64,000 nucleotides of DNA from Roseibacillus sp. (lineage in GTDB: Bacteria; Verrucomicrobiota; Verrucomicrobiia; Verrucomicrobiales; Akkermansiaceae), in assembly GCA_002686085.1 (NCBI GenBank), contig NZAC01000022.1:58861-122860 (forward strand), read 5' to 3'. A model generated the notes under the pieces. That model was not told the DNA's origin. It made no database searches and saw only the letters and a program-made list of their open reading frames with translations. The stretch's first letter is position 1; every line of letters starts with the position of its first letter. This document shows, piece after piece, positions 49,495 to 59,627 of the stretch. A program made the translations under genes and the position numbers.

Positions 49495-50096
49495 GGTGCC
49501 GCAGGATTCAGAACGGCGAAATATTGCAGCTGCCTTCCGAACAAAGCGTTTAGAAAGAAGGGGTAAATATCGAGTGATTTATGCTCTTCGTGAATGGAAA
49601 GGCCAGATTTCTGGATGAGATCATGCCATTCCCTCAGGTCAGGATAGCGGTAAAGGCAGCGCACTCCATAGCCGGCATTCGCGGCCCAGTCTATAAGGCT
49701 GATACGAGGCCACGCCAGAATCGGGCCGGTCTTATGGTCTTTCACGATGACCCTCTTCGCTGCAACACGACACGCCTCCTCAAGAAGACGCAGAGGTTGT
49801 TCCTCGTGGTGCAGCACGTCGGCCAGCAGGACATTATCGAAAGAGTTGTCCTCATGGGGAATCGTTTCTCCGTCGTAGGGATCGACTGGTATCACGCACT
49901 GCTTCCGGGGATGGGTTTCCAACCCTCGGGCCTCAAGACCACACTCCCTCGCAAGGGCCCCGGAAAGAGTCCCGCTCCCACAACCGATATCAAGCAGGGA
50001 CTCCCCCGAAGTCAGGCAGCCACCAATCAGTCGGAGGAGGGCCCTCTGCCGCCGCTCATATACCGGCGCATGAAGCTTGCGAAGAAGGGCCTTCAT
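49491..50096 (-). CDS. Class I SAM-dependent methyltransferase
   Basis: SLLDIGCGSGTLSGALARECG, DNSFDNVLLADVLHHEEQPLRLLEEACRV. Confidence 0.88.
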   Translation of the reverse strand: MKALLRKLHAPVYERRQRALLRLIGGCLTSGESLLDIGCGSGTLSGALARECGLEARGLETHPRKQCVIPVDPYDGETIPHEDNSFDNVLLADVLHHEEQPLRLLEEACRVAAKRVIVKDHKTGPILAWPRISLIDWAANAGYGVRCLYRYPDLREWHDLIQKSGLSIHEEHKSLDIYPFFLNALFGRQLQYFAVLNPAAP

Positions 50097-50845
50097 TCAG
50101 CGTCAGTCGCTCCTAGAGATTTCTGAAACATCGGGGCATACTGACGCACAAAATTTAATGCCCGCTCCCGTGCCTTCTTATCGGATTCTTGAATCTCCTC
50201 CAAAGTCATCCCTTCTTCCAATTCGGCATAAACCATCACGCTGGGATATCCCCAGCGGTTGTTTATGTTTTTAAACATGTTGTCGAGAACGGTGAAAAGG
50301 ATGCGCTCGAAATCCGAGGGGGTCGAACGCTTTGCTCCTATCCACCAGTAAAAATAGTGCGCACGGATATTTCGAATGACCCCGTCCTTTTCGTTAAGTT
50401 TCCTGACGATGGTAAAATCTGTGACCCTGAACTTCTGGTCCCCCACGGAAACGTCCACGACTTCCTTGCCCGCGATTCTCCAACCCTGCGCGCGAAGGCA
50501 TACCTCAGGCCGATGCAGACTCCGCCGGTCTGTCCCACTCAGGATAAGGCTTGCTGAGATTCCCGCCTCCGTCGCCTCTGTTTCGTTTGAAGCCTTCGAC
50601 TCTCTTGGCACATAGAGCATCTTGAGAATGCCGGTATCCTCAGGAAGCCATTTCTTTTCCTCCTTGGTGACTGGCCTCGTAAATCCCACATGTCCACTAA
50701 CTGCATCCCGGCCGGGGAGTTTCAAAATCATCCCTGCAGCCGAATTTTCCGCGGCGTTAGGAAAGCACACACAAAGGGCTATTGTTAGGGAAGCCAGGAG
50801 CAGAGCAACTCCACTACGCACTGCGGCATGTTTCGTTGTCATCAT
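50093..50845 (-). CDS. Exosortase-associated EpsI-like protein (DUF3485)
   Basis: RRSLHRPEVCLRAQGWRIAGKEVV; start overlaps exosortase stop by 4 bp. Confidence 0.82.
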   Translation of the reverse strand: MMTTKHAAVRSGVALLLASLTIALCVCFPNAAENSAAGMILKLPGRDAVSGHVGFTRPVTKEEKKWLPEDTGILKMLYVPRESKASNETEATEAGISASLILSGTDRRSLHRPEVCLRAQGWRIAGKEVVDVSVGDQKFRVTDFTIVRKLNEKDGVIRNIRAHYFYWWIGAKRSTPSDFERILFTVLDNMFKNINNRWGYPSVMVYAELEEGMTLEEIQESDKKARERALNFVRQYAPMFQKSLGATDAE

Positions 50846-51852
50846 TCCGCAGCATCCTCCCGCTTTTCCGCTGACTCTCCGACTATTCGGGATCGCACAC
50901 GTTTCCTTCCAAGAGACTTAGGACCCCGCTTGAGGATCTCGACTAGAACCAACATACACACGAGAGCAACGATAAACACCGCGATCCCAGCTCCCATGTG
51001 AAACGCCGAAGGGTGATCGTCAGAGCCAATCGCAAACTCCTTGGAGACCCAGATTGTGCCGTAATACAGGAGAAGCATCCTTACGAGGTTCCCAAAAATC
51101 GCAAAGGGAATGGCGCAAGCTGCAAGGAGAAGCCGATGCCATCCTTTTTTCAGGGAAATATACCCATAGAGCAGGCTCACCATCCCCAGAGCAAAAAGCG
51201 ACCGGAGACCTGAACAGGCCACCGCAATTCCCAGTGAAAATCTTTCGCCTGCGGCTAGAGACTCCGTTGGCGGGGAAAAGAGAGAGGTGCCCGAGCGAAT
51301 GACCTCAACTCCGGTCAGCTTGAGATAGACTTCGGTGAGCTGGGTCATGAGGAGCTGCAGAGGACTGGCAATCGGCTCGATTAAAAACACCAGCGGCCAG
51401 GTTAGGCCAAAGAGGATCCATAACCACAATGCCCGTTTGAAGAACTCGAGACCGAGAAACCAAAGAGCGAAGCCTGCCACGAAAAGCTGGCCGGCAAAGT
51501 AGCCAACATATTTTTCATTCGCCTTGTAGCCCCCAAAATACACAAAGCAGGCGAGCGCCAGAACCACGAGCCCAAGATAGCTTGGCCGCGGGGTAATATC
51601 TGCGAACCGCTCTCTGGTAACATAAAAGAGAATCAGGACTACAGGGGGCACGAAATACCCAAAGGCCCACTCTGCCTGCTCCATTCGATAGCCCTGACGC
51701 ATATTGCTCCACAGGGTCGATCTCTCGAACATGTATCCGGTGGAATAGCCAAAGCCAAAGTAGAGGTAGCCCATCACGGAGACAGCGCAACAAAGCATGA
51801 CCGCAAGCGGCACGCGATGTCCTTTGTCGAAGAGAGTGAGGGAGCTGCTCAT
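50842..51852 (-). CDS. Exosortase
   Basis: Multi-TM; catalytic-type motifs VACSGLRSLFALG (Cys), FGNLVRMLLLYYG (Arg), FHMGAGIAVF (His). Confidence 0.92.
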   Translation of the reverse strand: MSSSLTLFDKGHRVPLAVMLCCAVSVMGYLYFGFGYSTGYMFERSTLWSNMRQGYRMEQAEWAFGYFVPPVVLILFYVTRERFADITPRPSYLGLVVLALACFVYFGGYKANEKYVGYFAGQLFVAGFALWFLGLEFFKRALWLWILFGLTWPLVFLIEPIASPLQLLMTQLTEVYLKLTGVEVIRSGTSLFSPPTESLAAGERFSLGIAVACSGLRSLFALGMVSLLYGYISLKKGWHRLLLAACAIPFAIFGNLVRMLLLYYGTIWVSKEFAIGSDDHPSAFHMGAGIAVFIVALVCMLVLVEILKRGPKSLGRKRVRSRIVGESAEKREDAAE

Positions 51853-51916
51853 GAGAGGGGCATACCCAAGACCGAACGGTCAAAGCTGGCAAGAATTCAG
51901 TAGCCGCAGAACGTAT

Positions 51917-52786
51917 TCACCGGTAAGCAAAAAGCTCCAGCACCTCTGCCAGCGCTCCATTGAGCCGGTCTACAGTCTCTGGCTTAAGCTTTTTCAAGTG
52001 GTTCCCGGGTTTAACCGACCGTTTGTGTGCAAGGAGGTTTTCTCCTGAAACCTCGAAATCTGCCTCCTCGAGAATACGGGCAATAGCCTCCTGATCCTGG
52101 TCCAGGCCTGTATGCGCAACGATCTTCCGAAGAAAGTCAGGAAAAGCCGTGACCATCTCCTCATACCTGAGAAAAAGCACGCCGGGCTTCCCCACAAGCC
52201 GGGTATGGAATTGCTCAAAATCTTGCGCGTACTCGCTAGCCTTACCAAGAACCCATTGGTCTATATCTGTTCGAAGAGCCTCTCTGCGGGCTTCCAGATT
52301 TCCACGGTTATTCAAGGTGTGTGAGTCTCGAACTGAATAGTAATGCGATACAAGACAGTCCCGGGGATCTCGCAATAACAGGACCGAGCGGTAGAGTTCA
52401 TGAGAAGGGATAGGATAAGCCCGGCGCAAAGTGCCATAGTGGCATCCGGTGGGGTGAAAGGCTCTGGCCAGAGTTGCCTCGTCAAACAGTCGGGACCCCT
52501 GATCCGGATGGACCTTGACGAAATAGCTGCAGTAATCGAGGTGCTGAAGCCCATTGGCCCCCGCGAGCTTCTGGAGGGCTCGCGAAAGAAACATGGAGCC
52601 ACATCTATAGTAACTATAGAACAGGACACTCGGAGCCCCTTCGGGTATGATTCCACCCTCCAGACCCCGTCGCTCTCTCTTCCAGAGCAGCGAATTGTAG
52701 GCCTGGGAAAGCTTCACATATGTTTCCGGACATTGCTTCATGACCCATAGCCGGGCTCGGCGAGAGATACTGGTCGATTTACTCAT
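51917..52786 (-). CDS. Sulfotransferase domain protein
   Basis: SVLFYSYYRCGSMFLSRALQ (5'-PSB-like), VLLLRDPRDCLVSHYYSVRDSHT (3'-PB-like), FLRYEEM. Confidence 0.85.
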   Translation of the reverse strand: MSKSTSISRRARLWVMKQCPETYVKLSQAYNSLLWKRERRGLEGGIIPEGAPSVLFYSYYRCGSMFLSRALQKLAGANGLQHLDYCSYFVKVHPDQGSRLFDEATLARAFHPTGCHYGTLRRAYPIPSHELYRSVLLLRDPRDCLVSHYYSVRDSHTLNNRGNLEARREALRTDIDQWVLGKASEYAQDFEQFHTRLVGKPGVLFLRYEEMVTAFPDFLRKIVAHTGLDQDQEAIARILEEADFEVSGENLLAHKRSVKPGNHLKKLKPETVDRLNGALAEVLELFAYR

Positions 52787-52823
52787 GATTCAAAGGTGCA
52801 GGTTTTTCGAAGGCACGGGGGAC

Positions 52824-54029
52824 CTAGCCTGGTTCCTGTTCTCCCCGCGCAACAACCTGCCTGACGATTTGCTCGAAGCGTTTTTTCCATTCCGTGGGAT
52901 CAGCCTCCTCCTTGAGCCACTCGCGGCCCGCAAGGCCCATCTGCGTTCGTTTCTCACGGCTCATTGCCTCCATCTTTTGCACGGCTTCGGCGAGCGCGAC
53001 GGGGCTTCCACTTTTATACAGCAGCCCGGTCACTCCGTGCTCCACGGTCTCTGTCAACCCTCCCGAAGCTGATGCCAGCATCGGCTTACCCTGATCATAG
53101 GACTCGTAGGTCACTAACCCGAGCGGCTCCCACCATTCCGAAGGCGCCAGCATCGCCCGGCACCCTGCTACCAGCTCTTCTTTCTCATTTCCATCTACGT
53201 AACCAACGTATTCCACTCTGGAACTTTTGGAGGCTGCAGCCTGTACAAGCTGTTCCTCGTCCCCGGTTCCCCCCACCCTTAACAAGGGAGTGGCGTCTCC
53301 CAGCAACTTCTCCAATTTCTCCCATGAATCCAGTAAGGTCCTCACGCCCTTCTCCCTCACCAATCTCGCCAGGTAAAGGTAGTAGCCCTCATCCCTCTGT
53401 GCTGGCTCTCTCTCCAGATGGTCCCATGAGTGCCGCAGGGCAAACACCTGTTCGCGAGGCAGGCCCGTACGAAGCAACGTATCATGCATGAAATCGGAAA
53501 TCCCAATCCAACCCTTGACCGCGGCCAGCCATCCACTTTTATGCAACCGCCTTAAAGCGAGGGCAAACAGGGCCGACTTGAGGATCGAGCCCTGCCACGC
53601 CCCAGCCTTTACTTCTGCCCAGTAATTGCCTTCCAGACTCTCCTCCGCAACCCGTGCCCCCGTCCATAGAGTTCCCCCTACAGAAAAGGGCCGAAAATTA
53701 TGAACATACTGGATCACCGGAATTCCTGCCGCCAGCGCTTCCCGGTAAATTGAAGGGGATCCTACCGGGTACAAATTATGACAGAGCAGACAGTCAGGCC
53801 TGAAGCTCTGAATCCGATTTCGCAATGCGCCAGCAGAGTCCTCATTGCAGAACATCTTACGAACCTGCCCCAGCTTGCCCGGACCATCGGGGCCATCCCA
53901 GTCCTGGCTGTCCCACCAGAGTCGATCCATCTCAAACTTTTCCTCAGCATGCCTGAAAATTCGCTCCGCAGACTTCTCCTCTCCGCCTCGATGCCGGTAG
54001 CGATTGAATAGTTGTAGGACCTTCATCAC
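52824..54029 (-). CDS. Glycosyltransferase family 4
   Basis: MKVLQLFNRYRHRGGEEKSAERIFRH; RLVREKGVRTLLDSWEKL; APSEWWEPLGLVTYESYDQGKPMLAS. Confidence 0.92.
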   Translation of the reverse strand: MMKVLQLFNRYRHRGGEEKSAERIFRHAEEKFEMDRLWWDSQDWDGPDGPGKLGQVRKMFCNEDSAGALRNRIQSFRPDCLLCHNLYPVGSPSIYREALAAGIPVIQYVHNFRPFSVGGTLWTGARVAEESLEGNYWAEVKAGAWQGSILKSALFALALRRLHKSGWLAAVKGWIGISDFMHDTLLRTGLPREQVFALRHSWDHLEREPAQRDEGYYLYLARLVREKGVRTLLDSWEKLEKLLGDATPLLRVGGTGDEEQLVQAAASKSSRVEYVGYVDGNEKEELVAGCRAMLAPSEWWEPLGLVTYESYDQGKPMLASASGGLTETVEHGVTGLLYKSGSPVALAEAVQKMEAMSREKRTQMGLAGREWLKEEADPTEWKKRFEQIVRQVVARGEQEPG

Positions 54030-54102
54030 AGGCAGTGATTATTACCTTCGGGACCGAAAACGAGACTGCTCGAGCGATCAGGTCTGCGTGACCGCACTCC
54101 GT

Positions 54103-55188
54103 TCATGTGAGAAGCTCCTGATAACAGGTGAGATGACCTTCCATCGTTCGATCCCAGCTGTATAGGCGACTATGCTGTAAACCCATACTGATCAGCTCTG
54201 GGCCCCGTGAGAGCGCTTCAAGAAGAGCTGCGGCTCCCTCAGCGGGATGATCTGGATCAAAATAAATCGCAGCGTCCCGACCAACCTCGGGAAGGCTTGT
54301 TGTATTGCTGCAGACTACGGGCGTCCCTGCTGCCATCGCTTCAATCACAGGCAATCCAAAACCTTCGTAGAGAGAGGGAAAAAAGAAGATGGATGCATGC
54401 TGATAGGCCGGCACCAGGATCTCATCAGAAATTCTTCCGAGCTCAATCAAGCGATCCCGCCCGCACAGGCGGCAGAACCGTTCTCTTAATTCGGCGGGAA
54501 GAGCCGCCCCAGCCCGCACCAGGACAAAATCCGGTTCCTGCGTCAGGAACTCTGCGAACACCTCGGGAAGAATTCCAAGATTCTTACGTGGGATCGCACT
54601 TCCCACGCTGAGAACGTAAGGCCGACCGGAAAGCCTCTCCAGAGCGTCTGGCAAATCGACGGGGGTCCGAAAGACCTCCTGATCGATCCCATTTTCAACT
54701 ACCCGGATTCTTTCCCGCGGAATGCCAGTGAGCTCCATGACTTCACGAGCGGTGAATTCAGATACGGTGGTAAGAAGGTCAAAGCGGCTCAATCGGTCCG
54801 TCTGCCTCCGAACTCGCGCAACCTGAGTCTCAGTCAACTCTCCCGGGAACCGAAGGGGAATGAGGTCGTGAACCGTGGCAAGGGTCCGGGGGGAGCCTCG
54901 CAGGTGCGATAGAAGGTGCCCAAGCCCATGAGACAGCCCATGCACTAAATCGTAAGTCCCTGCCCGACCGACGCGCCAACGATAAAGGGCCCATTTGTCA
55001 AAAGCCCGGAAGATTCGGGAGGTTGAGCCCACCATGAGTCCCTCATAGGGAACAAGGGGTGTGATTTCGAATTCATCGAGCCCTTTCAGAGTTTGCTTCC
55101 GCACCACCGAGTCAAGAACTCCGAAATAGCGCTGCATGCTAATGCTCCCAAAAGAGGGAGGAGTTGGAATCCACAGGACAGAAGGCAT
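54103..55188 (-). CDS. Glycosyltransferase family 4
   Basis: LATVHDLIPLRFPGE, VSEFTAREVMELTGIPRERIRVVENGID, SLYEGFGLPVIEAMAAGTPVVCSNTTSLPEVGRDAAIYFDP. Confidence 0.95.
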   Translation of the reverse strand: MPSVLWIPTPPSFGSISMQRYFGVLDSVVRKQTLKGLDEFEITPLVPYEGLMVGSTSRIFRAFDKWALYRWRVGRAGTYDLVHGLSHGLGHLLSHLRGSPRTLATVHDLIPLRFPGELTETQVARVRRQTDRLSRFDLLTTVSEFTAREVMELTGIPRERIRVVENGIDQEVFRTPVDLPDALERLSGRPYVLSVGSAIPRKNLGILPEVFAEFLTQEPDFVLVRAGAALPAELRERFCRLCGRDRLIELGRISDEILVPAYQHASIFFFPSLYEGFGLPVIEAMAAGTPVVCSNTTSLPEVGRDAAIYFDPDHPAEGAAALLEALSRGPELISMGLQHSRLYSWDRTMEGHLTCYQELLT

Positions 55189-55250
55189 GGGTATCGGGAT
55201 TCGCCAGCTAAACAGGCCCGTGCGAGATAGCGCAGACCACTTACAGGGAG

Positions 55251-56798
55251 TTACAGGGATCTGGCCTCACGAATACCTCGGGGAGCGAGAGCCGTTGCTT
55301 CCTTCGAATCTTCACCGGTAACAAGGGCTTCCTCCTCCCGGTCCTGACGCTCCCGCGTAAGACCAAGCGCTGCAACTCCCAGGAAAAACCCGAAGAAGAA
55401 GGGATTGGGGTAGGCTGTCAAAGAAAGAACGCCCAGAACCGATGCCCCGAGGATGGCGAATGCCAGAGAGGAAACGAGCCGCAGGAGAAACACTTCATAG
55501 GACCCTCCCGCAGACATGCGAATGAGCCGCCGGTGTAGGAAAAACAATGATGGAATCAGGACTGCAAAGGCAGCACCAATAGGCACATAGCCATATTGCA
55601 GGATGAGACGTACAGGCAGCACATGCGCACGGTAACCTTCTTCCCCTTGGGCAATTTCTGCACCAAACGGAGCCCAGTTGCGCGCTTCCGACATCATATG
55701 GAATTCCATGAGGCGCACGTGGAAGGTGCGAACCCGCAATAAATCCGCCTTTGCCCCCGCATTTCCAAACATGTCATACAGAGCGCTTTGCCACCCAGGG
55801 AGCTTATCCGAAATGTCATCCCCGATGACAACGAGCAGGGTAAGTGCAGTCGCTGCAAGGCCATAAGTCGCCAGAGTCAGGATCCGACTCCGTAGAACCA
55901 CCAACCCGAACATCACTCCCGGGATGATCAGCAGAGGGCCTCTCTTCAGGGAAAGAACTGCGGTAGTGGCAAAGAGCAGGAAGAGAAGCACCATCACGAC
56001 TATTGGAAAAATGCGATAGTCCCTCGGCACTTTCCCACGAAATAAGAGCGGAGAAAGGCAGATAGCGGCGCATATGGCCATCGAGGTCGAAAGAGGGCCT
56101 TGCGCGGAAAATGGGCCGAAAATTCCCTCTCCCCAGAGAAGGTATTTCAAATTAATGGAAAATCCCGAGTGCATGTAGTCATGCTCGAAATCAAAGAGGC
56201 CAAAGAAAAAGTGCCCCAGGGCATGGAACGCTGCTGGCACCATCAGGATGAGGACGAATCTAAAGAATTTCTGAACGTCAACCACTCCCGGCAAGGCCAG
56301 TGGCAGCACAAAAATCAGCCCGTAGTAGGCCGAGCTGTTAGCAAGTGGCTTAAGGGCCTGCATCCCGATCCCGGAGCGTGCCAAAGCGGTAGCGGCGGTC
56401 ACTCCAACGAGCAGAGCCGCAATACCTAGAAGCGTGGTATCTCTGCGCGTCATTGGTCGCACCCGAAGCGCAAATCCAGCCAGGTAATGAATGAAAATCC
56501 CTAGGAGCATCACCGGAGGGATCGCCAGAATAAAATAGACGTCCCTGAAATCCATGTGGAGGACATTGGCCGTAACAAGCAGCTTCTTGGGCACATCAAG
56601 GAACACCGCAAATACCGCCAGCATGTAGATAGATGCCCGGGGCGCCACGCAGCCCAGAAGCAGGGCAGGGATCCAGAGAAACCGGTAACTCATCCCGATG
56701 ACGTTTCCCGTACCAGTAAGGATGGTCATGACGACGAAGAGGCCAAGGGCCATCATCGAAATCATCACAACAATTGGTGCTAGCCGGATAGTTCCCAT
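55251..56798 (-). CDS. O-antigen polymerase/ligase-like membrane protein
   Basis: 515 aa with ~12 hydrophobic segments; LSLKRGPLLIIPGVMFGLVVLR core. Confidence 0.7.
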   Translation of the reverse strand: MGTIRLAPIVVMISMMALGLFVVMTILTGTGNVIGMSYRFLWIPALLLGCVAPRASIYMLAVFAVFLDVPKKLLVTANVLHMDFRDVYFILAIPPVMLLGIFIHYLAGFALRVRPMTRRDTTLLGIAALLVGVTAATALARSGIGMQALKPLANSSAYYGLIFVLPLALPGVVDVQKFFRFVLILMVPAAFHALGHFFFGLFDFEHDYMHSGFSINLKYLLWGEGIFGPFSAQGPLSTSMAICAAICLSPLLFRGKVPRDYRIFPIVVMVLLFLLFATTAVLSLKRGPLLIIPGVMFGLVVLRSRILTLATYGLAATALTLLVVIGDDISDKLPGWQSALYDMFGNAGAKADLLRVRTFHVRLMEFHMMSEARNWAPFGAEIAQGEEGYRAHVLPVRLILQYGYVPIGAAFAVLIPSLFFLHRRLIRMSAGGSYEVFLLRLVSSLAFAILGASVLGVLSLTAYPNPFFFGFFLGVAALGLTRERQDREEEALVTGEDSKEATALAPRGIREARSL

Positions 56799-56904
56799 CG
56801 AGCGGTATTCAGTTCGTCAAGGTGCAGACACGTGACGTGTCACCCCTACATCAGCGCTTGGAATGGCCAAAGCTTTTCACAGCTTTCGTTGCTGTTCCAT
56901 ACAA

Positions 56905-57627
56905 TTAAATCCGGAAGGACCGGGAAGCCAGCCGTTCATAGATCGCTTCCGCAGCGCCACGACGGCGGGCCGTAGTTTCACGCAAGTAAGACTCCTCTAT
57001 TTTCAGCTTTTGACGCTCCCGCTCCTCCCGTTCGGCCGGTGTCTGCTGCAAACGAGGTTCAAATTCGGCCATCCGATCCGGCGACAGCTGAGTGCCGAAA
57101 GAGGTCCCGAACTTGGCATTGAGGCCATCTACAACCTCGGGAAGATTCTTTGTCGTTACCGGGAAATCGCTCAGAATCATCCGGTTGAGATGAGGTTCAA
57201 TTGCCTCGTAGAACATCACATACCATCTGAGGGCGGACTGATAGGGCACAAACGGCCACCGCCTGACCATGGAACTCACGGAATCCGCGGGACGCCGGAG
57301 AGTCATCAGAACGGGAACCCCCATTCCAGCTGCCCGAATTGTCTCGGCCGGGCTGTGGTAATGATTTCCAATCAGGATCTTCTTTTCCTGCATCGCGCGG
57401 AGTGCTCGGGTGGCAAAGGAGTTGGCAGAGCCGGGAAAGCCATCAATCACGAGGTCAAGATGTCGTGAAGCTCTGGCCTCCTCTGGCACAGATTCCGGCC
57501 TGACTTTAAACCTTCTTTTTCTCTTCCAGGTGAAAGGGATCATCAAAGGCCAAAGGCAGCACCGACAACTAACCTGGAAGCGCACTTCCAGAAAGCTGCA
57601 GCGAAGTCTCTGACGAAGATTACTCAT
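56905..57627 (-). CDS. P-loop sulfotransferase-like protein
   Basis: LVIDGFPGSANSFATRALRAMQ (5'-PSB-like) and PVLMTLRRPADSVSSMVRRWP (3'-PB-like). Confidence 0.65.
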   Translation of the reverse strand: MSNLRQRLRCSFLEVRFQVSCRCCLWPLMIPFTWKRKRRFKVRPESVPEEARASRHLDLVIDGFPGSANSFATRALRAMQEKKILIGNHYHSPAETIRAAGMGVPVLMTLRRPADSVSSMVRRWPFVPYQSALRWYVMFYEAIEPHLNRMILSDFPVTTKNLPEVVDGLNAKFGTSFGTQLSPDRMAEFEPRLQQTPAEREERERQKLKIEESYLRETTARRRGAAEAIYERLASRSFRI

Positions 57628-58450
57628 TGGGAAGAAATGCGTCTACCCGACCGGCAGGCACAAAAAGGTAATTGGTCAGGGTCATATCCCCATGGACTTT
57701 GATCTCCTCCAGCAGCTCACGGGTCCCATCAGGATGAAGCCGGATGATACAATATCCAAGATCCTCCAGCATGCCGGTAAGAACATCCTGCCTCTTCTGA
57801 CGAAAAGATCCCCGCTCCGTAGCGGCATCGTAGACGGGAAGTAGCTCTGAGATAATGAGAGGCATATTCTTTTCAATCAATGTTCTCATCGCTTCAAACA
57901 CTTCCAGTTCTCCTCCCTCTACATCCACCTTTAGAACCCCGATGTGTTTGTCCAGAAGCTCCTCTGGGAGATCCTGCCTTCCCATCACGGGGACCTTGAT
58001 TCGGCGCCTGTATTCCTCCTCAGATCGGAAACCGGGAACGATGCTACCCTCTCCACCGGTCAGCGATTTCAAGCGCAGGTCTACGGTCCCGGTTGAACCG
58101 GCAATACCAAACGGATAGATCACGCATTTCTCCAACCGGTTAAGCTGGATCAGATTCATGGTGTAAAAGAGGCAGCAGGGATTCGGTTCAAACCCGACGT
58201 AATCCCAGTCTTCGCGAATCGACTTCACGGCTAACAGCGTTTGCCCAAGATTCACGCCTACATCAACGAAAGCTCCCTCCGCCTGTTCCGCAATTTGCAC
58301 GAGATTCTGCAGCATCCAAGGTTCATGGTGCCTCCGCATTGCTCCTCCCAGCCCTGCGACCATGGGTATACGGAAAGACGTTCCATTCAGGATCTTCCGT
58401 AGACTGAAATTGATTCTCTTGAGTAGTAGTTGACGCAGCCTTCTTATCAT
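57620..58450 (-). CDS. FkbM family methyltransferase
   Basis: GAFVDVGVNLGQTLLAVKSI, YVGFEPNPCCLFYTMNLIQLN, VLKVDVEGGELEVFEAM. Confidence 0.92.
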   Translation of the reverse strand: MIRRLRQLLLKRINFSLRKILNGTSFRIPMVAGLGGAMRRHHEPWMLQNLVQIAEQAEGAFVDVGVNLGQTLLAVKSIREDWDYVGFEPNPCCLFYTMNLIQLNRLEKCVIYPFGIAGSTGTVDLRLKSLTGGEGSIVPGFRSEEEYRRRIKVPVMGRQDLPEELLDKHIGVLKVDVEGGELEVFEAMRTLIEKNMPLIISELLPVYDAATERGSFRQKRQDVLTGMLEDLGYCIIRLHPDGTRELLEEIKVHGDMTLTNYLFVPAGRVDAFLPNE

Positions 58451-59589
58451 CTCTTAGTGATTTCATTCTCCGTATGAGCAGCAGGTCCAGCCCCCCTTAA
58501 GGCCTCAACCACTTCCCGGGCACGCTGGTCCCAAGTGTGTAGATGACGAATTCCTTCGACCGCCTGCCTACGCTCAACAATTTCTCCAGGATGCTCCGCC
58601 AGTCTCCGTAGCAGCATCGTAAATTCATCAACATTTTGCACCACCCAGCCGATTTTCTCTCTCTCCACGAAACGAGCAAGAACCTCGGCACTTGAGGAGA
58701 CAATCAGGGGCACTCCATGCGCTATGGATTCGTAGACCTTTACCGGCATGACAAACCGGTGATACTCCACGCCTTCCCAGACACAGAGCGCAATATCCGC
58801 CTCCTGATAGTGCTGCTGCAGTTCCTGCCCTTGTGCATGAAGAACCTGCGGTCCATCACCATCGTTGAATTCATAGAGGGCTCCATGGAGTTTCAGCGCT
58901 CTTTCGCGCGTGATCACCTTAAGCCGGACCTTCTCCTCCTCCGCACCAGCCGCAAAATATCCTCGGAGGTCATATATCGGTGGAGCAATGTTGCCTACAT
59001 ACAAAAGATTAATGCCCCCTTCCGGAGAAAATTTCCGCGCGGTATTCTCCTGCTCCTCACCTCCGGGCGGGAGCGAACGGATTTCAGAGTTCGCAAACGT
59101 CAGCGGCAGATAATCGGCCATTCGGACATCCGGAAGAAAAAGAACATCCACAGAGCGCTCATAGTGCTTGAGCTCCCGCCGCCCAAACACAGGAATACAC
59201 TTGTTCTTGATAAAGGGCCGTAGACCTCCTCCACGGGGACGCTCGAACCCCCAGTGGATGTCCCGGTAAAACAGTCCTGTCGGCATTCCGGCATTCCGTA
59301 TGGATTGGATCAATCGATAATCGAAATTCATCCGGTGCGGCTTCTTTCTCAGCCACGTTAGAGCAGGCGGGACATTGACTGACTCCGAGTAAAAGACCCC
59401 TTCGCTCGCCTCGGAAAGGATTCGCGGCCTAAGATCTGCCCATTTTTTTTCGCGCTCGGGGCCATTCCCAGTGATCTCGAGGACTTCTTCGCCAATCCGG
59501 GAGAACGCTTCATACATACGAGCTGGACGAATCAACGACGCAACATTGGATTCTGCATGCAGTCTCTTGGGATGATGAAAAACGACCAT
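58447..59589 (-). CDS. Glycosyltransferase (GT-B type)
   Basis: INLLYVGNIAPPIYDLRGY; FVMPVKVYESIAHGVPLIVSSSAEVLARFVEREKIGWVV. Confidence 0.85.
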   Translation of the reverse strand: MVVFHHPKRLHAESNVASLIRPARMYEAFSRIGEEVLEITGNGPEREKKWADLRPRILSEASEGVFYSESVNVPPALTWLRKKPHRMNFDYRLIQSIRNAGMPTGLFYRDIHWGFERPRGGGLRPFIKNKCIPVFGRRELKHYERSVDVLFLPDVRMADYLPLTFANSEIRSLPPGGEEQENTARKFSPEGGINLLYVGNIAPPIYDLRGYFAAGAEEEKVRLKVITRERALKLHGALYEFNDGDGPQVLHAQGQELQQHYQEADIALCVWEGVEYHRFVMPVKVYESIAHGVPLIVSSSAEVLARFVEREKIGWVVQNVDEFTMLLRRLAEHPGEIVERRQAVEGIRHLHTWDQRAREVVEALRGAGPAAHTENEITKR

Positions 59590-59627
59590 TCTCTTAGTTC
59601 ATATTTCGCGGTGGCCTGAACGACCTA

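Noticed and set aside
49581-50126. 181-aa plus-strand ORF
   Set aside because: Antisense to a methyltransferase with clear SAM motifs
52964-53491. 175-aa plus-strand Pro/Arg-rich ORF
   Set aside because: Antisense to glycosyltransferase 52824..54029; typical GC-rich shadow ORF
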